Assembly: GCA_011176615.1 (NCBI GenBank)
Contig: DUEG01000016.1
Span: 1 to 35,618, forward strand
Direction: 5' to 3'
DNA from: Anaerolineae bacterium
GTDB taxonomy: Bacteria; Chloroflexota; Anaerolineae; Anaerolineales; UBA11858
DNA length: 35,618 nt
In this document: in pieces, positions 1-8,631 of the stretch
Layout: the number at the start of each line of letters is the position of its first letter
Position numbering within the stretch: the stretch's first letter is position 1
Notes under the pieces: generated by a model
The model's input: the letters and a program-made list of their open reading frames with translations, nothing else
Told to the model about the DNA's origin: nothing
The model's database searches: none
Made by a program: the position numbers and the translations under genes

Positions 1-1129
1 AGATTGGCTTTCCGGAAGCAACAACTGCTGCCGGTAGAAAAGGTCTGGCAATTCCATAGGTTACTAATAGAAAAACGTGCGTCCATTCCGGCGTATTTCT
101 AAGTACTTTTTGAACCCACCCGGAAGAACTTTCGCTTATATACAATTGCCATTTTGCTGTAGATTTGAGCCAATCTTGGATTAACGTAAATGGACTGTCG
201 TTACTCCCCGGTATGATTCGGTCACCTAACAGCCAAAACACGCCTAAGAGAATCACAAAGAATATAAGGAATGTTATCCAAACCCGACATTCACGGATGA
301 AGCGTCCATCGTTAATAAAGAACGCCAGGATGACCAAAGTTGCGAATAGCAATCCAGCGAAAAATGGGGAAAGAGGCAGACTGATCAACAAGGTGCCAAG
401 GACAAGAATTAAACCTTTCTTCGATTTTTCTTCCCAATAAATGATAAAACCATAAACTGCAACTGATGCAAGCGCCATCGTAAATGCTTCCCGCATCTGT
501 GAACTCCCCACCAGTACACCATCAGGGTATAACGCCGTGATCCAGGCTGCGATTTTTGCAGCCTGATTTCCCCACAATCGATTAACAAATGCCCAAACAT
601 AAAGTGGTAGCAATGCAGAGAAGAACGAAACCAATACTACCATTAGCAATGGTTGGTGATGGTCACCCCCAAGGTAACGGTAAACTGTCGCGCATAAAAA
701 TAACATTCCCCCATATTGATCCGCTTTCCTATAATCCTTAAATGCTGTAAGGATTGGCTTATCTGTTTGCGAGAGATTCCAAGCGGTTGTGTCCCGTTCG
801 TAAGCATCAGACATAACATACCCAGCATGTTCTACTGGACTGCCATATCCCCATTCCGGAAGGGATACGAAGAAAAACATTCCAACCAAAAGACGTAGCA
901 CCCCCGCTCCAAACACTAACCAAATTAACCAATGCGGAACGTCTTCTTGATACAAGGAAAGGATTGCCCCCCAACCAAGAAGAGTAACAAGGATAAACAT
1001 TATCAAAAAAGAGAGCCATCCATTTATTGAGTAAAAGCCATTGGATACCCATGCAACAATGAAAGAACCAATCATTAACGTCAAAAAGATAGCACCAAGT
1101 TTAATAATCATTTTCCTTTCAAATTTCAT
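1..1129 (-). CDS. Polytopic membrane protein, GT-C-type glycosyltransferase-like (3' end outside window)
   Basis: On the minus strand an uninterrupted frame runs from the ATG at 1129 off the left edge, about 376 codons, with no stop. The translation is strongly hydrophobic with many membrane segments. A long polar stretch after the second or third segment contains DAYERDT, KADQYGG and GGDHHQPLL, in the style of the first extracytoplasmic loop of GT-C (family 39-like) glycosyltransferases, which use polyprenyl-phosphate sugars. Later hydrophobic segments are separated by short basic loops. The start overlaps the end of the GT4 gene by 11 bases, so the two are translationally linked. ATG 1111 is an alternative start. 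The role in polysaccharide or glycan transfer is inferred from the neighbours and loop style; an O-antigen polymerase-like protein is the main alternative. Confidence 0.6.
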   Translation of the reverse strand, partial: MKFERKMIIKLGAIFLTLMIGSFIVAWVSNGFYSINGWLSFLIMFILVTLLGWGAILSLYQEDVPHWLIWLVFGAGVLRLLVGMFFFVSLPEWGYGSPVEHAGYVMSDAYERDTTAWNLSQTDKPILTAFKDYRKADQYGGMLFLCATVYRYLGGDHHQPLLMVVLVSFFSALLPLYVWAFVNRLWGNQAAKIAAWITALYPDGVLVGSSQMREAFTMALASVAVYGFIIYWEEKSKKGLILVLGTLLISLPLSPFFAGLLFATLVILAFFINDGRFIRECRVWITFLIFFVILLGVFWLLGDRIIPGSNDSPFTLIQDWLKSTAKWQLYISESSSGWVQKVLRNTPEWTHVFLLVTYGIARPFLPAAVVASGKPI

Positions 1130-2297
1130 TGGATAAATCCTCAAAAATGCGCTTAACACGAACATCCCATGTGTATTTTTCTACATCTCTTCTCGCTTGG
1201 GTGCTGAGTTTTTTAGCCAAGTTAGGATGATTTTTAATATAAAGTATTGCTTTATACCAGGCGTCAAGTTCATCCGGTGGCAATAATATTGCGTTTTCCG
1301 GATTCAACACCTCTCTCAATACTGGCAAATCACTCGACAAGATTACTCTCTCTGATGCCATATATTCAAATAATTTCATCGGGCTTAAATACTTACCAAT
1401 ATCCCCTCCCGAAGAAGCGGAAACTTTTACCTGATATGGCATTAAAAGCGCATCGCAGGCGGCTTGATAAAGCGGTAACTGAGCGTTTGGCACAAAGCCT
1501 GTTACAACCAGATTCTTATCTTTTAATTGATCCATCAAAGCCTGCGCGCGAAGAACATCTTTTGGCTCCCCGCCAATTAGGAGAAATTGAATCGCTGGTA
1601 AGCGTTGAGCAAGATTAATGATCATTTCAATACCACGTCCACGATAAAGATGTCCCGTATATCCCACTGTAAATTTTGCATCATTTAATTGAATTTCGGG
1701 ATGCAATTGATTCAGCCGTTCTCTAGCCTCTTTAGGCTGTAGAATATGCTCATATCGTTCAAGATCAATTCCATCTGACGCCACAATAGTAAAGTGGAAT
1801 GGTGGCAATTCAAAGGCTGCCTTCAAATCATTATGCAACATATGTGTAATAACTACGAGCCTAGCCGCTCCTTTCCCTTTTAAGTACCAACGGAACAACC
1901 GTTCGCTACCATGCCCCATCGGGAAATCATGTAACTCAAAAACCGTCTTCAAACCGATACACCTTGAATACACAGCGGCTTGTGGAAGACGTGTATAAAC
2001 GATATCTGCTCCCCATTTACGGGCTCTTCTGACAGAAGTGTAACCAAAGTCGTACCGTCTAAGAGCAGGAACAATCCGAATCCATTCGATTGGGAAAGTC
2101 TCCTTAATGCCATAGTGCTCCATCAGCAATTCCCATGAGCGTTCCGCGGGGACAATAGCCTTTTTCGTTCTGGAATCCGGGACAAACACCAAAACTTCAT
2201 TCCCCCTCCTTGCAATTGCCTGAGCCATTTTCATTACTTGAATGGTATTCGCTCGGCGTGCAGGCAAATAAGTTGGAGCAATCAAAGCAATCTTCAT
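1119..2297 (-). CDS. Glycosyltransferase family 4 (GT-B fold)
   Basis: A 392-residue protein opening with MKIALIAPTYLPARRANTIQV, the Rossmann start typical of GT4 enzymes that transfer a sugar from a nucleotide donor onto a lipid-linked or glycan acceptor at the cytoplasmic membrane face. The middle has the second-domain start VGYTGHLYRGRGIEMI, followed by FLLIGGEPKDV and VVTGFVPNAQLPLYQAACDALLMPY. Near residue 310 comes SPMKLFEYMASERVILSSDLPVLREV, the donor-binding region with its acidic residues. Length is normal for the family. Its ATG overlaps the flippase stop as ATGA, which fixes the start. Donor and acceptor cannot be told from sequence alone. Confidence 0.88.
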   Translation of the reverse strand: MKIALIAPTYLPARRANTIQVMKMAQAIARRGNEVLVFVPDSRTKKAIVPAERSWELLMEHYGIKETFPIEWIRIVPALRRYDFGYTSVRRARKWGADIVYTRLPQAAVYSRCIGLKTVFELHDFPMGHGSERLFRWYLKGKGAARLVVITHMLHNDLKAAFELPPFHFTIVASDGIDLERYEHILQPKEARERLNQLHPEIQLNDAKFTVGYTGHLYRGRGIEMIINLAQRLPAIQFLLIGGEPKDVLRAQALMDQLKDKNLVVTGFVPNAQLPLYQAACDALLMPYQVKVSASSGGDIGKYLSPMKLFEYMASERVILSSDLPVLREVLNPENAILLPPDELDAWYKAILYIKNHPNLAKKLSTQARRDVEKYTWDVRVKRIFEDLSNEI

Positions 2298-3652
2298 ATC
2301 ACATCAGGAGATGTATCTCTACGCTTTACATCAGAGAAAACTCTCATTACAGCAATTCCTACGGTATAGAGATAATAGCCACTTAATAAACCTGCAAAGA
2401 ACAGTGGGCTGAGAAATTTCGAAAACATTAAGATAATCGCAACCTTCATTATCATACCTGAGAAATTGATAATCGTTGGGAAAACAGGTCTAGCAAGGGC
2501 AAGCAAAGCCACACGATTCCAATAAAAGATATTCGCGAATGTAAATCCAATTAATAATAACATTAAGGGAGCATACGCTGGAATAAAAACGCCACCATAA
2601 AGGATTGTGATTATCCATTTTCCGAAAATCAATAAACCTGCAGACATAGGAAGAGAATACAGTCCTGCAAGTCGAGACCCTTGTTTTAAGATGTAACGCA
2701 CGTTCGTCCAATTTCTTCTTGCTATTTCTCGGGTCAATTCCGGATAAGTTGCTTTTGGTAAGGGACTAATGGGTAATTGCAGTAAATTAGAAATCGCTAT
2801 CGCTACTTTATAATAACCTGCAGCGGTCGTTCCTAAAAATGATGATACCCAAAGCACATCACTATCTTTAGCAATCAGGCTAACAGTACTGCTAATATTG
2901 GTACTGAAAGCAAAAGTAAGCAAACTGCGTCTCTCTGAACGTAACAATCCAAGTGGCGTTTTCCACCACGATCTCCCCCATGCTTTGGTGGCTTGGAGAA
3001 GTGCACTAAAGGTAACCGATAGAGCGCCGACAATCTTTCCGCTCATATACGCAAGAATAATATAAGTCAAACTTTGTTCTGGATGAAAGATATAGATTAC
3101 GATAATCAGGAGCAGCGTTGTTGTACTTTGAATTGCAGTAATCATGGCTATCGTACGGAATCGATCGAATATTTGTAACAGCCCCGTCGCACTCTCGTAA
3201 ATCATGTTAACCAACACGATACTGCCATAAAGGACAAACCAACGAGCGAGGTTCTCTTGGTGCGTGAAAATCCTAGATCCTATGGGAGCAAGCAACCAAA
3301 TTAATAAAAACGCGACCAAAGAGCCTAATATTTCCAGCAAACTAGCGGTTTTGAATACTGCAGCAGCGCGTTTATAGTCTTGCTTTTCTTGATAATTCCC
3401 CACATAACGAACAACCAATTCGTTCATTCTAAAAGAAGCGAAACGATTAACAACACTTGTAAATGTTGTAATTGTCCCGAGTATCCCAAAATTGGCTGGA
3501 CCCAGCATCCTACCCGCCAGTATACTTTGGAACATGCTCATCGCTGCCGAAATTCCGGTGGCGCTGAACAAATATCCGGCGTTCTTAACAATCCGCCGGA
3601 TCAATTCATTTTCAAGCAAACGATAGAAGACATTTCTCAAACGTTCGAACAT
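2294..3652 (-). CDS. Polysaccharide flippase, Wzx/MOP-family membrane protein
   Basis: A 452-residue, highly hydrophobic protein with about 12-14 predicted membrane segments. It starts with a short basic cytoplasmic tail, then NAGYLFSATGISAAMSMFQS and LAGRMLGPANFGILG, which matches the N-terminal pattern of Wzx/RfbX-type flippases (TGxxxxxxLGPxxFG). These proteins move undecaprenyl-linked oligosaccharide units across the inner membrane. A charged loop (LLRSERRSLLTFAFSTNISSTVS) precedes the second half, as is usual in the family. It sits 30 bases downstream of the epimerase and overlaps the GT4 gene by four bases, so it belongs to one polysaccharide-assembly operon. The transported glycan is unknown. 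Confidence 0.88.
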   Translation of the reverse strand: MFERLRNVFYRLLENELIRRIVKNAGYLFSATGISAAMSMFQSILAGRMLGPANFGILGTITTFTSVVNRFASFRMNELVVRYVGNYQEKQDYKRAAAVFKTASLLEILGSLVAFLLIWLLAPIGSRIFTHQENLARWFVLYGSIVLVNMIYESATGLLQIFDRFRTIAMITAIQSTTTLLLIIVIYIFHPEQSLTYIILAYMSGKIVGALSVTFSALLQATKAWGRSWWKTPLGLLRSERRSLLTFAFSTNISSTVSLIAKDSDVLWVSSFLGTTAAGYYKVAIAISNLLQLPISPLPKATYPELTREIARRNWTNVRYILKQGSRLAGLYSLPMSAGLLIFGKWIITILYGGVFIPAYAPLMLLLIGFTFANIFYWNRVALLALARPVFPTIINFSGMIMKVAIILMFSKFLSPLFFAGLLSGYYLYTVGIAVMRVFSDVKRRDTSPDVI

Positions 3653-3682
3653 ACCTTTTCGATTAATTCTTTCTTAAAGTCT

Positions 3683-4672
3683 CTATCCCGTATCAATATC
3701 CTTAGCCCACGATCTGTTTTCTTCATACCAATTTACCAGGTTCAAGACCCCTTCTTCCAACGCAACCTTTGGCTTCCATCCTAGCAACCTCTCTGCTTTT
3801 TCAACATTCGCATGATTTGCGAGCATATCTGCAGGATGACGAGGAAAAAAGTTTATTGTGGCTTGCTTACCAGTCAGTTTCTCAATTAAGTGAATCAATC
3901 CATTGATCGTAATCGTTTCATGTCCTCCCAGATTGACTATCTCGAAATTCACAGGTTTCAGTGCAAGGATAGTTCCATCAGCGATATCATCAACATAAGT
4001 AAAACCACGTGATTGCTCTCCATCTCCATTGACTCGTAAAGGAATTCCCTCGTTAATCCATTGAACGAACCGAAACATGACCATATCCGGTCTGCCTGCT
4101 GGCCCATAGACAGTAAAGTAACGAACAATCGTTACATCAATGTTATACAAATAATGATATGCGTGCGCTAGCGCTTCAGCCCCTTTCTTGCTAGCAGCAT
4201 ATGCTTGTAAAGGGCGATCACTATTGGCTGTTTCTGGTGTGGGAAGGGGAGCATCAGCACCATAAATACTTGATGTTGACGCCAATACAAATTTGGGAAT
4301 ACCATGTCTCTGGGAAAACTCTAATAGATTCAAGGTTCCAGTCACATTTGTGTCGATATATACCCAGGGATTTTCGACGCTTGCGCGCACACCCGCATGC
4401 GCTGCAAGATTTATTACCCCATTATACTTGCCTCGCTTCTTTTCAGCGGATTCTAAAACGCTCCAAATATTTTCTTTTTCACTTATGTCCACCTTGTAAA
4501 AATAAAAATTCTTTAAGCCTTCCAAATGGCTTAAGCGATACTCCTTTAATCGCACATCATATGCATGATTAAGATTATCAACACCAATCACCTGATGTCC
4601 CAGTTCCAATAATCGCTCAGCAACTCGAGCGCCGATAAAGCCAGCAACACCTGTAACTAAATAATTTTCCAT
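3683..4672 (-). CDS. NAD-dependent nucleotide-sugar epimerase, UDP-glucuronate 4-epimerase-like
   Basis: A 329-residue extended SDR enzyme. The NAD motif TGVAGFIG is at residues 7-14; VDN near 31 is the ribose-binding region. The catalytic residues lie in STSSIYG (133-138) and YAASK (Tyr158-Lys162). The stretch LAAHAGVRASVENPWVYIDTN closely resembles UDP-glucuronate/UDP-galacturonate 4-epimerases, where AGVR and YxxTN are characteristic. RYFTVYGPAGRPDM and SRGFTYVDDI are the C-terminal substrate-domain signatures. The upstream gene makes a UDP-uronic acid, so this enzyme would act on that product; the exact sugar is inference. A different 4-epimerase (UDP-GlcNAc/GlcNAcA) is also possible. Confidence 0.87.
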   Translation of the reverse strand: MENYLVTGVAGFIGARVAERLLELGHQVIGVDNLNHAYDVRLKEYRLSHLEGLKNFYFYKVDISEKENIWSVLESAEKKRGKYNGVINLAAHAGVRASVENPWVYIDTNVTGTLNLLEFSQRHGIPKFVLASTSSIYGADAPLPTPETANSDRPLQAYAASKKGAEALAHAYHYLYNIDVTIVRYFTVYGPAGRPDMVMFRFVQWINEGIPLRVNGDGEQSRGFTYVDDIADGTILALKPVNFEIVNLGGHETITINGLIHLIEKLTGKQATINFFPRHPADMLANHANVEKAERLLGWKPKVALEEGVLNLVNWYEENRSWAKDIDTG

Positions 4673-4731
4673 AATATCCTAACGTGCAACATCAATTTTT
4701 TTTCCTGCATATCCAAATGCTTTTCGTGGAT

Positions 4732-6054
4732 CTAGAGCCTGATGACTTTCGGGTTGTCTTTTCCCAACAACCCTAAGGCATTCCGTGTGTCAACAATACA
4801 TTTTGCAGCGTCAAGTATCGACGAATAATCGTAATCACTATGATTAGTAACAATCACGACACAATCTGATTTTTGAACAGCCAATAATAAATCTTTCACG
4901 CTCTCCAACTTCAAATTATCTTTATTGACCACTGGAATATAAGAGTCGTGATATTCCACAACAGCACCTTTTTGCTTAAGCAAACCAATCACATCAAGGG
5001 CAGGCGATTCACGCAAATCATCAATATCAGGTTTGTAAGCGACTCCTAGAACCAAAATATTGCTTCCCTTAATTGGTTTACCAAGGTCATTCAGAGCATC
5101 CTGTACCATTCCAACGACATATCGTGGCATTCCCGTATTGATTTCAGAGGCAAGTTCAATAAATCGTGCTGTGTAATTCAGGGCTCTTAGTTTCCATGAC
5201 AAATAAAGCGGATCAATAGGAATACAATGCCCTCCCAGTCCAGGCCCTGGAGTGAATTTCATGTATCCAAAGGGTTTAGTTGCTGCTGCTTCAATGACTT
5301 CCCATACATCAATACCAAGCCGATTACACATTAGTGCCATTTCATTGACAAGACCAATATTAATCATTCTAAAGGTATTCTCAAGTAATTTTGTCATTTC
5401 TGCTACTTCTGATGATGAGACAGGCACAACCGTCTCTAAGGCTTGTGCGTACCAAGTCTTCGCTACTTCCGTGCATGAAGGCGTAATACCCCCAATCACC
5501 TTTGGCGTATTCAATGTGGTCCAATCTTTCCGACCGGGATCAACACGCTCCGGCGAGAAAGCCAGGAAAAAATCCTCTCCAACAGTAAGGTCTATGGTCT
5601 GTGAAAACCTTGGCAACAAAATTTCACGGGTAGTTCCTGGATAAGTGGTAGATTCTAAAACCACAACCATCCCGGGATGAACATATTTTGCTAACTCACT
5701 AGTAACCGTTAGGATAAAAGACAGATCCGGATCACCTGTCTTTCGTAAAGGCGTTGGCACACAAATACTGACCGCATCTGCATCCTTTAGCACCGAAAAA
5801 TCAGTTGTCGCGCTAAGATTCCCTTCCTGCACCAGCCTTGCAATTTGTTCATTAGGAACATCTTGGATATAACTCTCTTTATTATTAATTCGATCTACTT
5901 TTCTCTCATCTAGGTCAATTCCTATGACTATAAAACCCTTCTCTGCAAATACTGTCGTAAGGGGAAGCCCAACATAACCCAAACCTAATACAGCAACCAA
6001 AGCTTTTTTACTTTGTAATTTCTCGATCAATTCATCTTTTATTGTGCTTTCCAT
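4732..6054 (-). CDS. Nucleotide-sugar dehydrogenase (UDP-GlcNAc/UDP-Glc 6-dehydrogenase family)
   Basis: A 440-residue enzyme that oxidises C6 of a UDP-sugar to the uronic acid in two NAD-dependent steps. The N-terminal Rossmann motif is GLGYVG (24-29) and the CVPTP motif is at 98-102. LESTTYPGTT (133-142) and FSPERVDPG (166-174) are family signatures, Lys222/Asn226 lie in EMTKLLENTFR, and the catalytic cysteine is Cys277 in GGHCIPIDP. A C-terminal UDP-binding domain follows (VLGVAYKPDIDDLRESPAL). The sequence favours the WbpA/TviB type acting on UDP-HexNAc over plain UDP-glucose dehydrogenase, but this is not decisive. It is the first gene of the polysaccharide operon and has a palindrome in its upstream region. 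Confidence 0.9.
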   Translation of the reverse strand: MESTIKDELIEKLQSKKALVAVLGLGYVGLPLTTVFAEKGFIVIGIDLDERKVDRINNKESYIQDVPNEQIARLVQEGNLSATTDFSVLKDADAVSICVPTPLRKTGDPDLSFILTVTSELAKYVHPGMVVVLESTTYPGTTREILLPRFSQTIDLTVGEDFFLAFSPERVDPGRKDWTTLNTPKVIGGITPSCTEVAKTWYAQALETVVPVSSSEVAEMTKLLENTFRMINIGLVNEMALMCNRLGIDVWEVIEAAATKPFGYMKFTPGPGLGGHCIPIDPLYLSWKLRALNYTARFIELASEINTGMPRYVVGMVQDALNDLGKPIKGSNILVLGVAYKPDIDDLRESPALDVIGLLKQKGAVVEYHDSYIPVVNKDNLKLESVKDLLLAVQKSDCVVIVTNHSDYDYSSILDAAKCIVDTRNALGLLGKDNPKVIRL

Positions 6055-6078
6055 TTTCCATTCCTATTCAATATACAT

Positions 6079-6095
6079 TTGATTTGTCAAATCAA
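6079..6095. promoter_or_regulatory. 17-bp perfect palindrome upstream of the polysaccharide operon
   Basis: TTGATTTG-T-CAAATCAA, two 8-base arms around one central base, 24 bases upstream of the nucleotide-sugar dehydrogenase start. On the minus strand a TATATT that could act as -10 follows at 6076-6071. The symmetry and position suit a dimeric repressor or activator site; no regulator is identified. Confidence 0.45.
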
Positions 6096-6151
6096 CGCCA
6101 TCAACTTATATTAACCTAATACATATTACCAGAAATAATCATTCTATAAAC

Positions 6152-6778
6152 TCAGAACATACTCAATTGCTTGGGTTCATCCTTTCTCTTATGCTCTTCC
6201 TCTTGGTATTCAATGATTGTATCTGTCTTTTGAATGAGTTCCGGTAATTTCTTGAAATCAGCCTCAATAATTGGTTTTAAAGAGCGTTGATGGAGGGCTG
6301 CTGCTGGATGATACATTGGGACAACTAATCGACCGCGAATGCTCATGGCTTGTCCATGAATTTGACCAATTTTCGCATTTGGCAGAAAGCGAAGCATCGA
6401 AAACCTTCCCAAGGTCACAATCACTTTAGGATTGATTGCATGAATCTGGCGTTCCAAATAATCACTACAAGCAGCCAATTCTTCCGGTTTAGGATCGCGG
6501 TTTCCTGGAGGCCTGCATTTTACAACATTTGTAATAAACACATCTTCACGTTTCAAATCAATTAGGGTTAGCAACTCATCTAGGAATTTGCCAGCAGCGC
6601 CAACAAAAGGTCTCCCTTGCTCATTTTCATGAAATCCCGGCCCTTCCCCGATCAACATAATTTCAGCATCCGCTGGACCTTCGCCAGGCACAGCATGTTT
6701 CCTCGAGTAATGCAATTCACACTTCTCGCAAGTTGCTGTTTCTTCAGCAATTTTTGCTAAAATCTCTTTAGGATTCAC
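6152..6778 (-). CDS. Uracil-DNA glycosylase, family 4 (4Fe-4S type)
   Basis: A 208-residue DNA repair enzyme that removes uracil arising from cytosine deamination. Four cysteines at 17, 20, 88 and 104 (CEKC near the start, KCRPPGNRDP, ACSDYL) match the 4Fe-4S ligands of type-4 enzymes. The active-site motif GEGPGFHENEQGRPFVG is at 44-60 and the second motif is YHPAAAL near 156. The start is GTG at 6778, chosen because a strong ribosome site (AGGAGGT, 6790-6784) lies five bases upstream and because the first cysteine pair then sits at the usual distance from the N-terminus. It lies 61 bases after rimI and may be cotranscribed with the tsaE-tsaB-rimI group. Confidence 0.93.
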   Translation of the reverse strand: MNPKEILAKIAEETATCEKCELHYSRKHAVPGEGPADAEIMLIGEGPGFHENEQGRPFVGAAGKFLDELLTLIDLKREDVFITNVVKCRPPGNRDPKPEELAACSDYLERQIHAINPKVIVTLGRFSMLRFLPNAKIGQIHGQAMSIRGRLVVPMYHPAAALHQRSLKPIIEADFKKLPELIQKTDTIIEYQEEEHKRKDEPKQLSMF

Positions 6779-6839
6779 ACCTTACCTCCTCAATGAAATC
6801 ATAAAACATATCCTACGTATACGATTAAAACTTGCGTGT

Positions 6840-7394
6840 CTATTTTCCTAACCAATCAACCAAACTCCTATTTTCTCGGTTTCTCAACCAAGAAAGATAC
6901 TCATCCCTATTCAACTTGAATGCAGCCATTTGAATCGCATCTTCTTGATTGTCAACATAATAATGCCAACGCCTTCCTACAATTTCAAATCCAAATCCGG
7001 TATAGAGATCTTGCGCAGCAGTATTGCTCTCTCTAACCTCAAGTGTAGCAATCTGTGCACCTTTTTCGATGACATCAAGTAATACTTTTCTGAGCAACTC
7101 CTTAGCAATTCCAAGCCGCCGGTATTTTGGATGTATTGCAAGCGTGGCAATGTGAGCATCATCACTTATCAGCCAAATGATGATCATTCCAATGATTTCG
7201 ACTGGTCTCTCACTTTCATTTACCTCAGCCACCCAACAATAAGAACGCTCGTTTTCAAGTATTTCAAATCTATATGCACTTTTTGGCCATGGCAAACTAA
7301 ATGATAATCGGTCGATTTCGCTAACTTGCTCAATATCATCTATACGCATTTCGCGAATCGTTACTTTTGGCTTTCTAGATAGAGTTGTGCTCAT
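6840..7394 (-). CDS. rimI: Ribosomal protein S18 alanine N-acetyltransferase (RimI-type GNAT)
   Basis: A 184-residue GNAT-fold acetyltransferase. VTIREMRIDDIEQVSEIDRLSF is the usual N-terminal start of RimI. IATLAIHPKYRRLGIAKELL contains the acetyl-CoA pyrophosphate-binding signature (R/QxxGxA form), and LEVRESNTAAQDLYTGFGFEIVGRR is the C-terminal RimI signature. The enzyme acetylates the N-terminus of S18; related proteins may acetylate other N-termini. The ATG overlaps the tsaB stop by four bases. The order tsaE-tsaB-rimI is a common bacterial arrangement and supports the name over other GNATs. The C-terminal 25 residues or so extend past the usual fold. Confidence 0.9.
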   Translation of the reverse strand: MSTTLSRKPKVTIREMRIDDIEQVSEIDRLSFSLPWPKSAYRFEILENERSYCWVAEVNESERPVEIIGMIIIWLISDDAHIATLAIHPKYRRLGIAKELLRKVLLDVIEKGAQIATLEVRESNTAAQDLYTGFGFEIVGRRWHYYVDNQEDAIQMAAFKLNRDEYLSWLRNRENRSLVDWLGK

Positions 7395-8059
7395 TCAGGT
7401 ATAGGAACCCCATAATGTAAATAAATTGGCGCAAGCGTTGCGGGATCATCAATCTGCCCAGCAACAAATTTCCTCCACGCTAATTCAGCAAGTATAGCAG
7501 GACGTCGAACACAATTTGCAGGGCTGGGGATAATCACGTTTTTATATCTTCGCGCCAATATCCTTCTGCTTTCCTTCGTAAGTTCCCCACAAATAAGTGT
7601 GGGGGAATGAATCTTTTGTCTGAGTTCTAAAATAGTGAGGTTCTCATAATTGCCCACTTGCTCCCAGTGATCCAACACAACTTTATACCACCCAACCGCA
7701 AAACGTTTCCTTCCTGATTCGAGTATCGCCGCCAGTTTGTAGCCCCCAATCGGTTGTAAAGAAGCGATGATATCCAAAGATGGGATTCCAATCAAGGAAA
7801 TAGGTAGGCTTAATGCTAATCCTTTTGCAAATGCCAAACCAATCCTTAATCCAGTGAATGAACCTGGACCAATCGCGATCCCAATCGCTGCCAACTCATT
7901 TGTTGAAAATCCCGACTTGGAAATTAATTCGTCTATTGCTGGACCCAATTCTACAGTATGGTGATTCTGACTTACCCAGGTCATCTCACCAATTACTCTT
8001 TCTTCTCTATAAAGAGCAATGCCAATCATTTTTGTTGAAGTGTCAATTGCAAGTAACAT
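7391..8059 (-). CDS. tsaB: tRNA threonylcarbamoyladenosine biosynthesis protein TsaB
   Basis: A 222-residue ASKHA-fold protein. It opens with MLLAIDTSTKMIGIAL, has SQNHHTVELGPAIDELI, and carries AIGIAIGPGSFTGLRIGLAFAKGLAL, the strongest TsaB signature. TsaB is a non-catalytic partner that scaffolds TsaD and TsaE to make t6A at position 37 of ANN-decoding tRNAs. Its start overlaps the tsaE stop by one base (TGATG). tsaD is not in this window. Length is usual for the family. Confidence 0.95.
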   Translation of the reverse strand: MLLAIDTSTKMIGIALYREERVIGEMTWVSQNHHTVELGPAIDELISKSGFSTNELAAIGIAIGPGSFTGLRIGLAFAKGLALSLPISLIGIPSLDIIASLQPIGGYKLAAILESGRKRFAVGWYKVVLDHWEQVGNYENLTILELRQKIHSPTLICGELTKESRRILARRYKNVIIPSPANCVRRPAILAELAWRKFVAGQIDDPATLAPIYLHYGVPIPE

Positions 8060-8559
8060 CAGCGAACCCCATACACACGCGTGCGAGTTTCACTCAATAA
8101 TGCCAAATAACGCTTACCATGAGCGGACAAAATTAAATCCCGTTGCTGTTCTGCTATCCAGTGCATATTAATCCACAAACGATTTTCTGACAACGCTCCC
8201 CGAATATGATCTGCCCACTCGATAATCATAGGACCTTCCGAAAGCATCATATCTAAATCCAATTCTACTGCTTCCCAATCTTTTTCAAGGCGATAAGCAT
8301 CAAGGTGATATATTTTTCCACCATCAACCCTGCGATAGACATTAACTAAGACAAAAGTTGGGCTTGAAACAGCATCGTATGAACCCCATCCTGCAACCAC
8401 TCCTTTTACAAATGTGGTCTTTCCAGCACCTAGTTCCCCTTCAAGGCAAATTAAATCTCCTACCCGAAGCAATGCACCTAACCGCATCCCAACACGGCGG
8501 GTCTGTTCAGCACTCTTACTGATGATTTCCAATGTGTTCGAACGTAAAATCGGAGACAT
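8059..8559 (-). CDS. tsaE: tRNA threonylcarbamoyladenosine biosynthesis ATPase TsaE
   Basis: A 166-residue P-loop ATPase needed for repeated turnover of the t6A synthase. Walker A is GELGAGKTT (about residues 41-49). SSPTFVLVNVY and IYHLDAYRLEKDWEAVELDLDMML contain the switch and the TsaE-specific D-x-YR motif, and IIEWADHI is the Walker-B-like region. It heads the tsaE-tsaB-rimI group. A consensus TATAAT lies only nine bases upstream of the ATG on the minus strand and no ribosome site is visible, so the message may have almost no leader. Confidence 0.93.
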   Translation of the reverse strand: MSPILRSNTLEIISKSAEQTRRVGMRLGALLRVGDLICLEGELGAGKTTFVKGVVAGWGSYDAVSSPTFVLVNVYRRVDGGKIYHLDAYRLEKDWEAVELDLDMMLSEGPMIIEWADHIRGALSENRLWINMHWIAEQQRDLILSAHGKRYLALLSETRTRVYGVR

Positions 8560-8568
8560 TATAGATGG

Positions 8569-8574
8569 ATTATA
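8569..8574 (-). promoter_or_regulatory. Candidate -10 box of the tsaE-tsaB-rimI operon
   Basis: Minus-strand TATAAT, a full consensus match, ends nine bases before the tsaE ATG. No good -35 is seen 16-18 bases upstream. If used, the transcript would start within a few bases of the ATG. Confidence 0.45.
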
Positions 8575-8631
8575 AGGCGAATCATCGTCCGCGTGGAGGG
8601 TAATCCAAACGTAACACTTTCGAAGACATGG

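Noticed and set aside
409-1052. Several short minus-strand and plus-strand reading frames near the left edge
   Set aside because: They are shadows of the long uninterrupted minus-strand frame that runs from 1129 off the window; no frameshift is needed.
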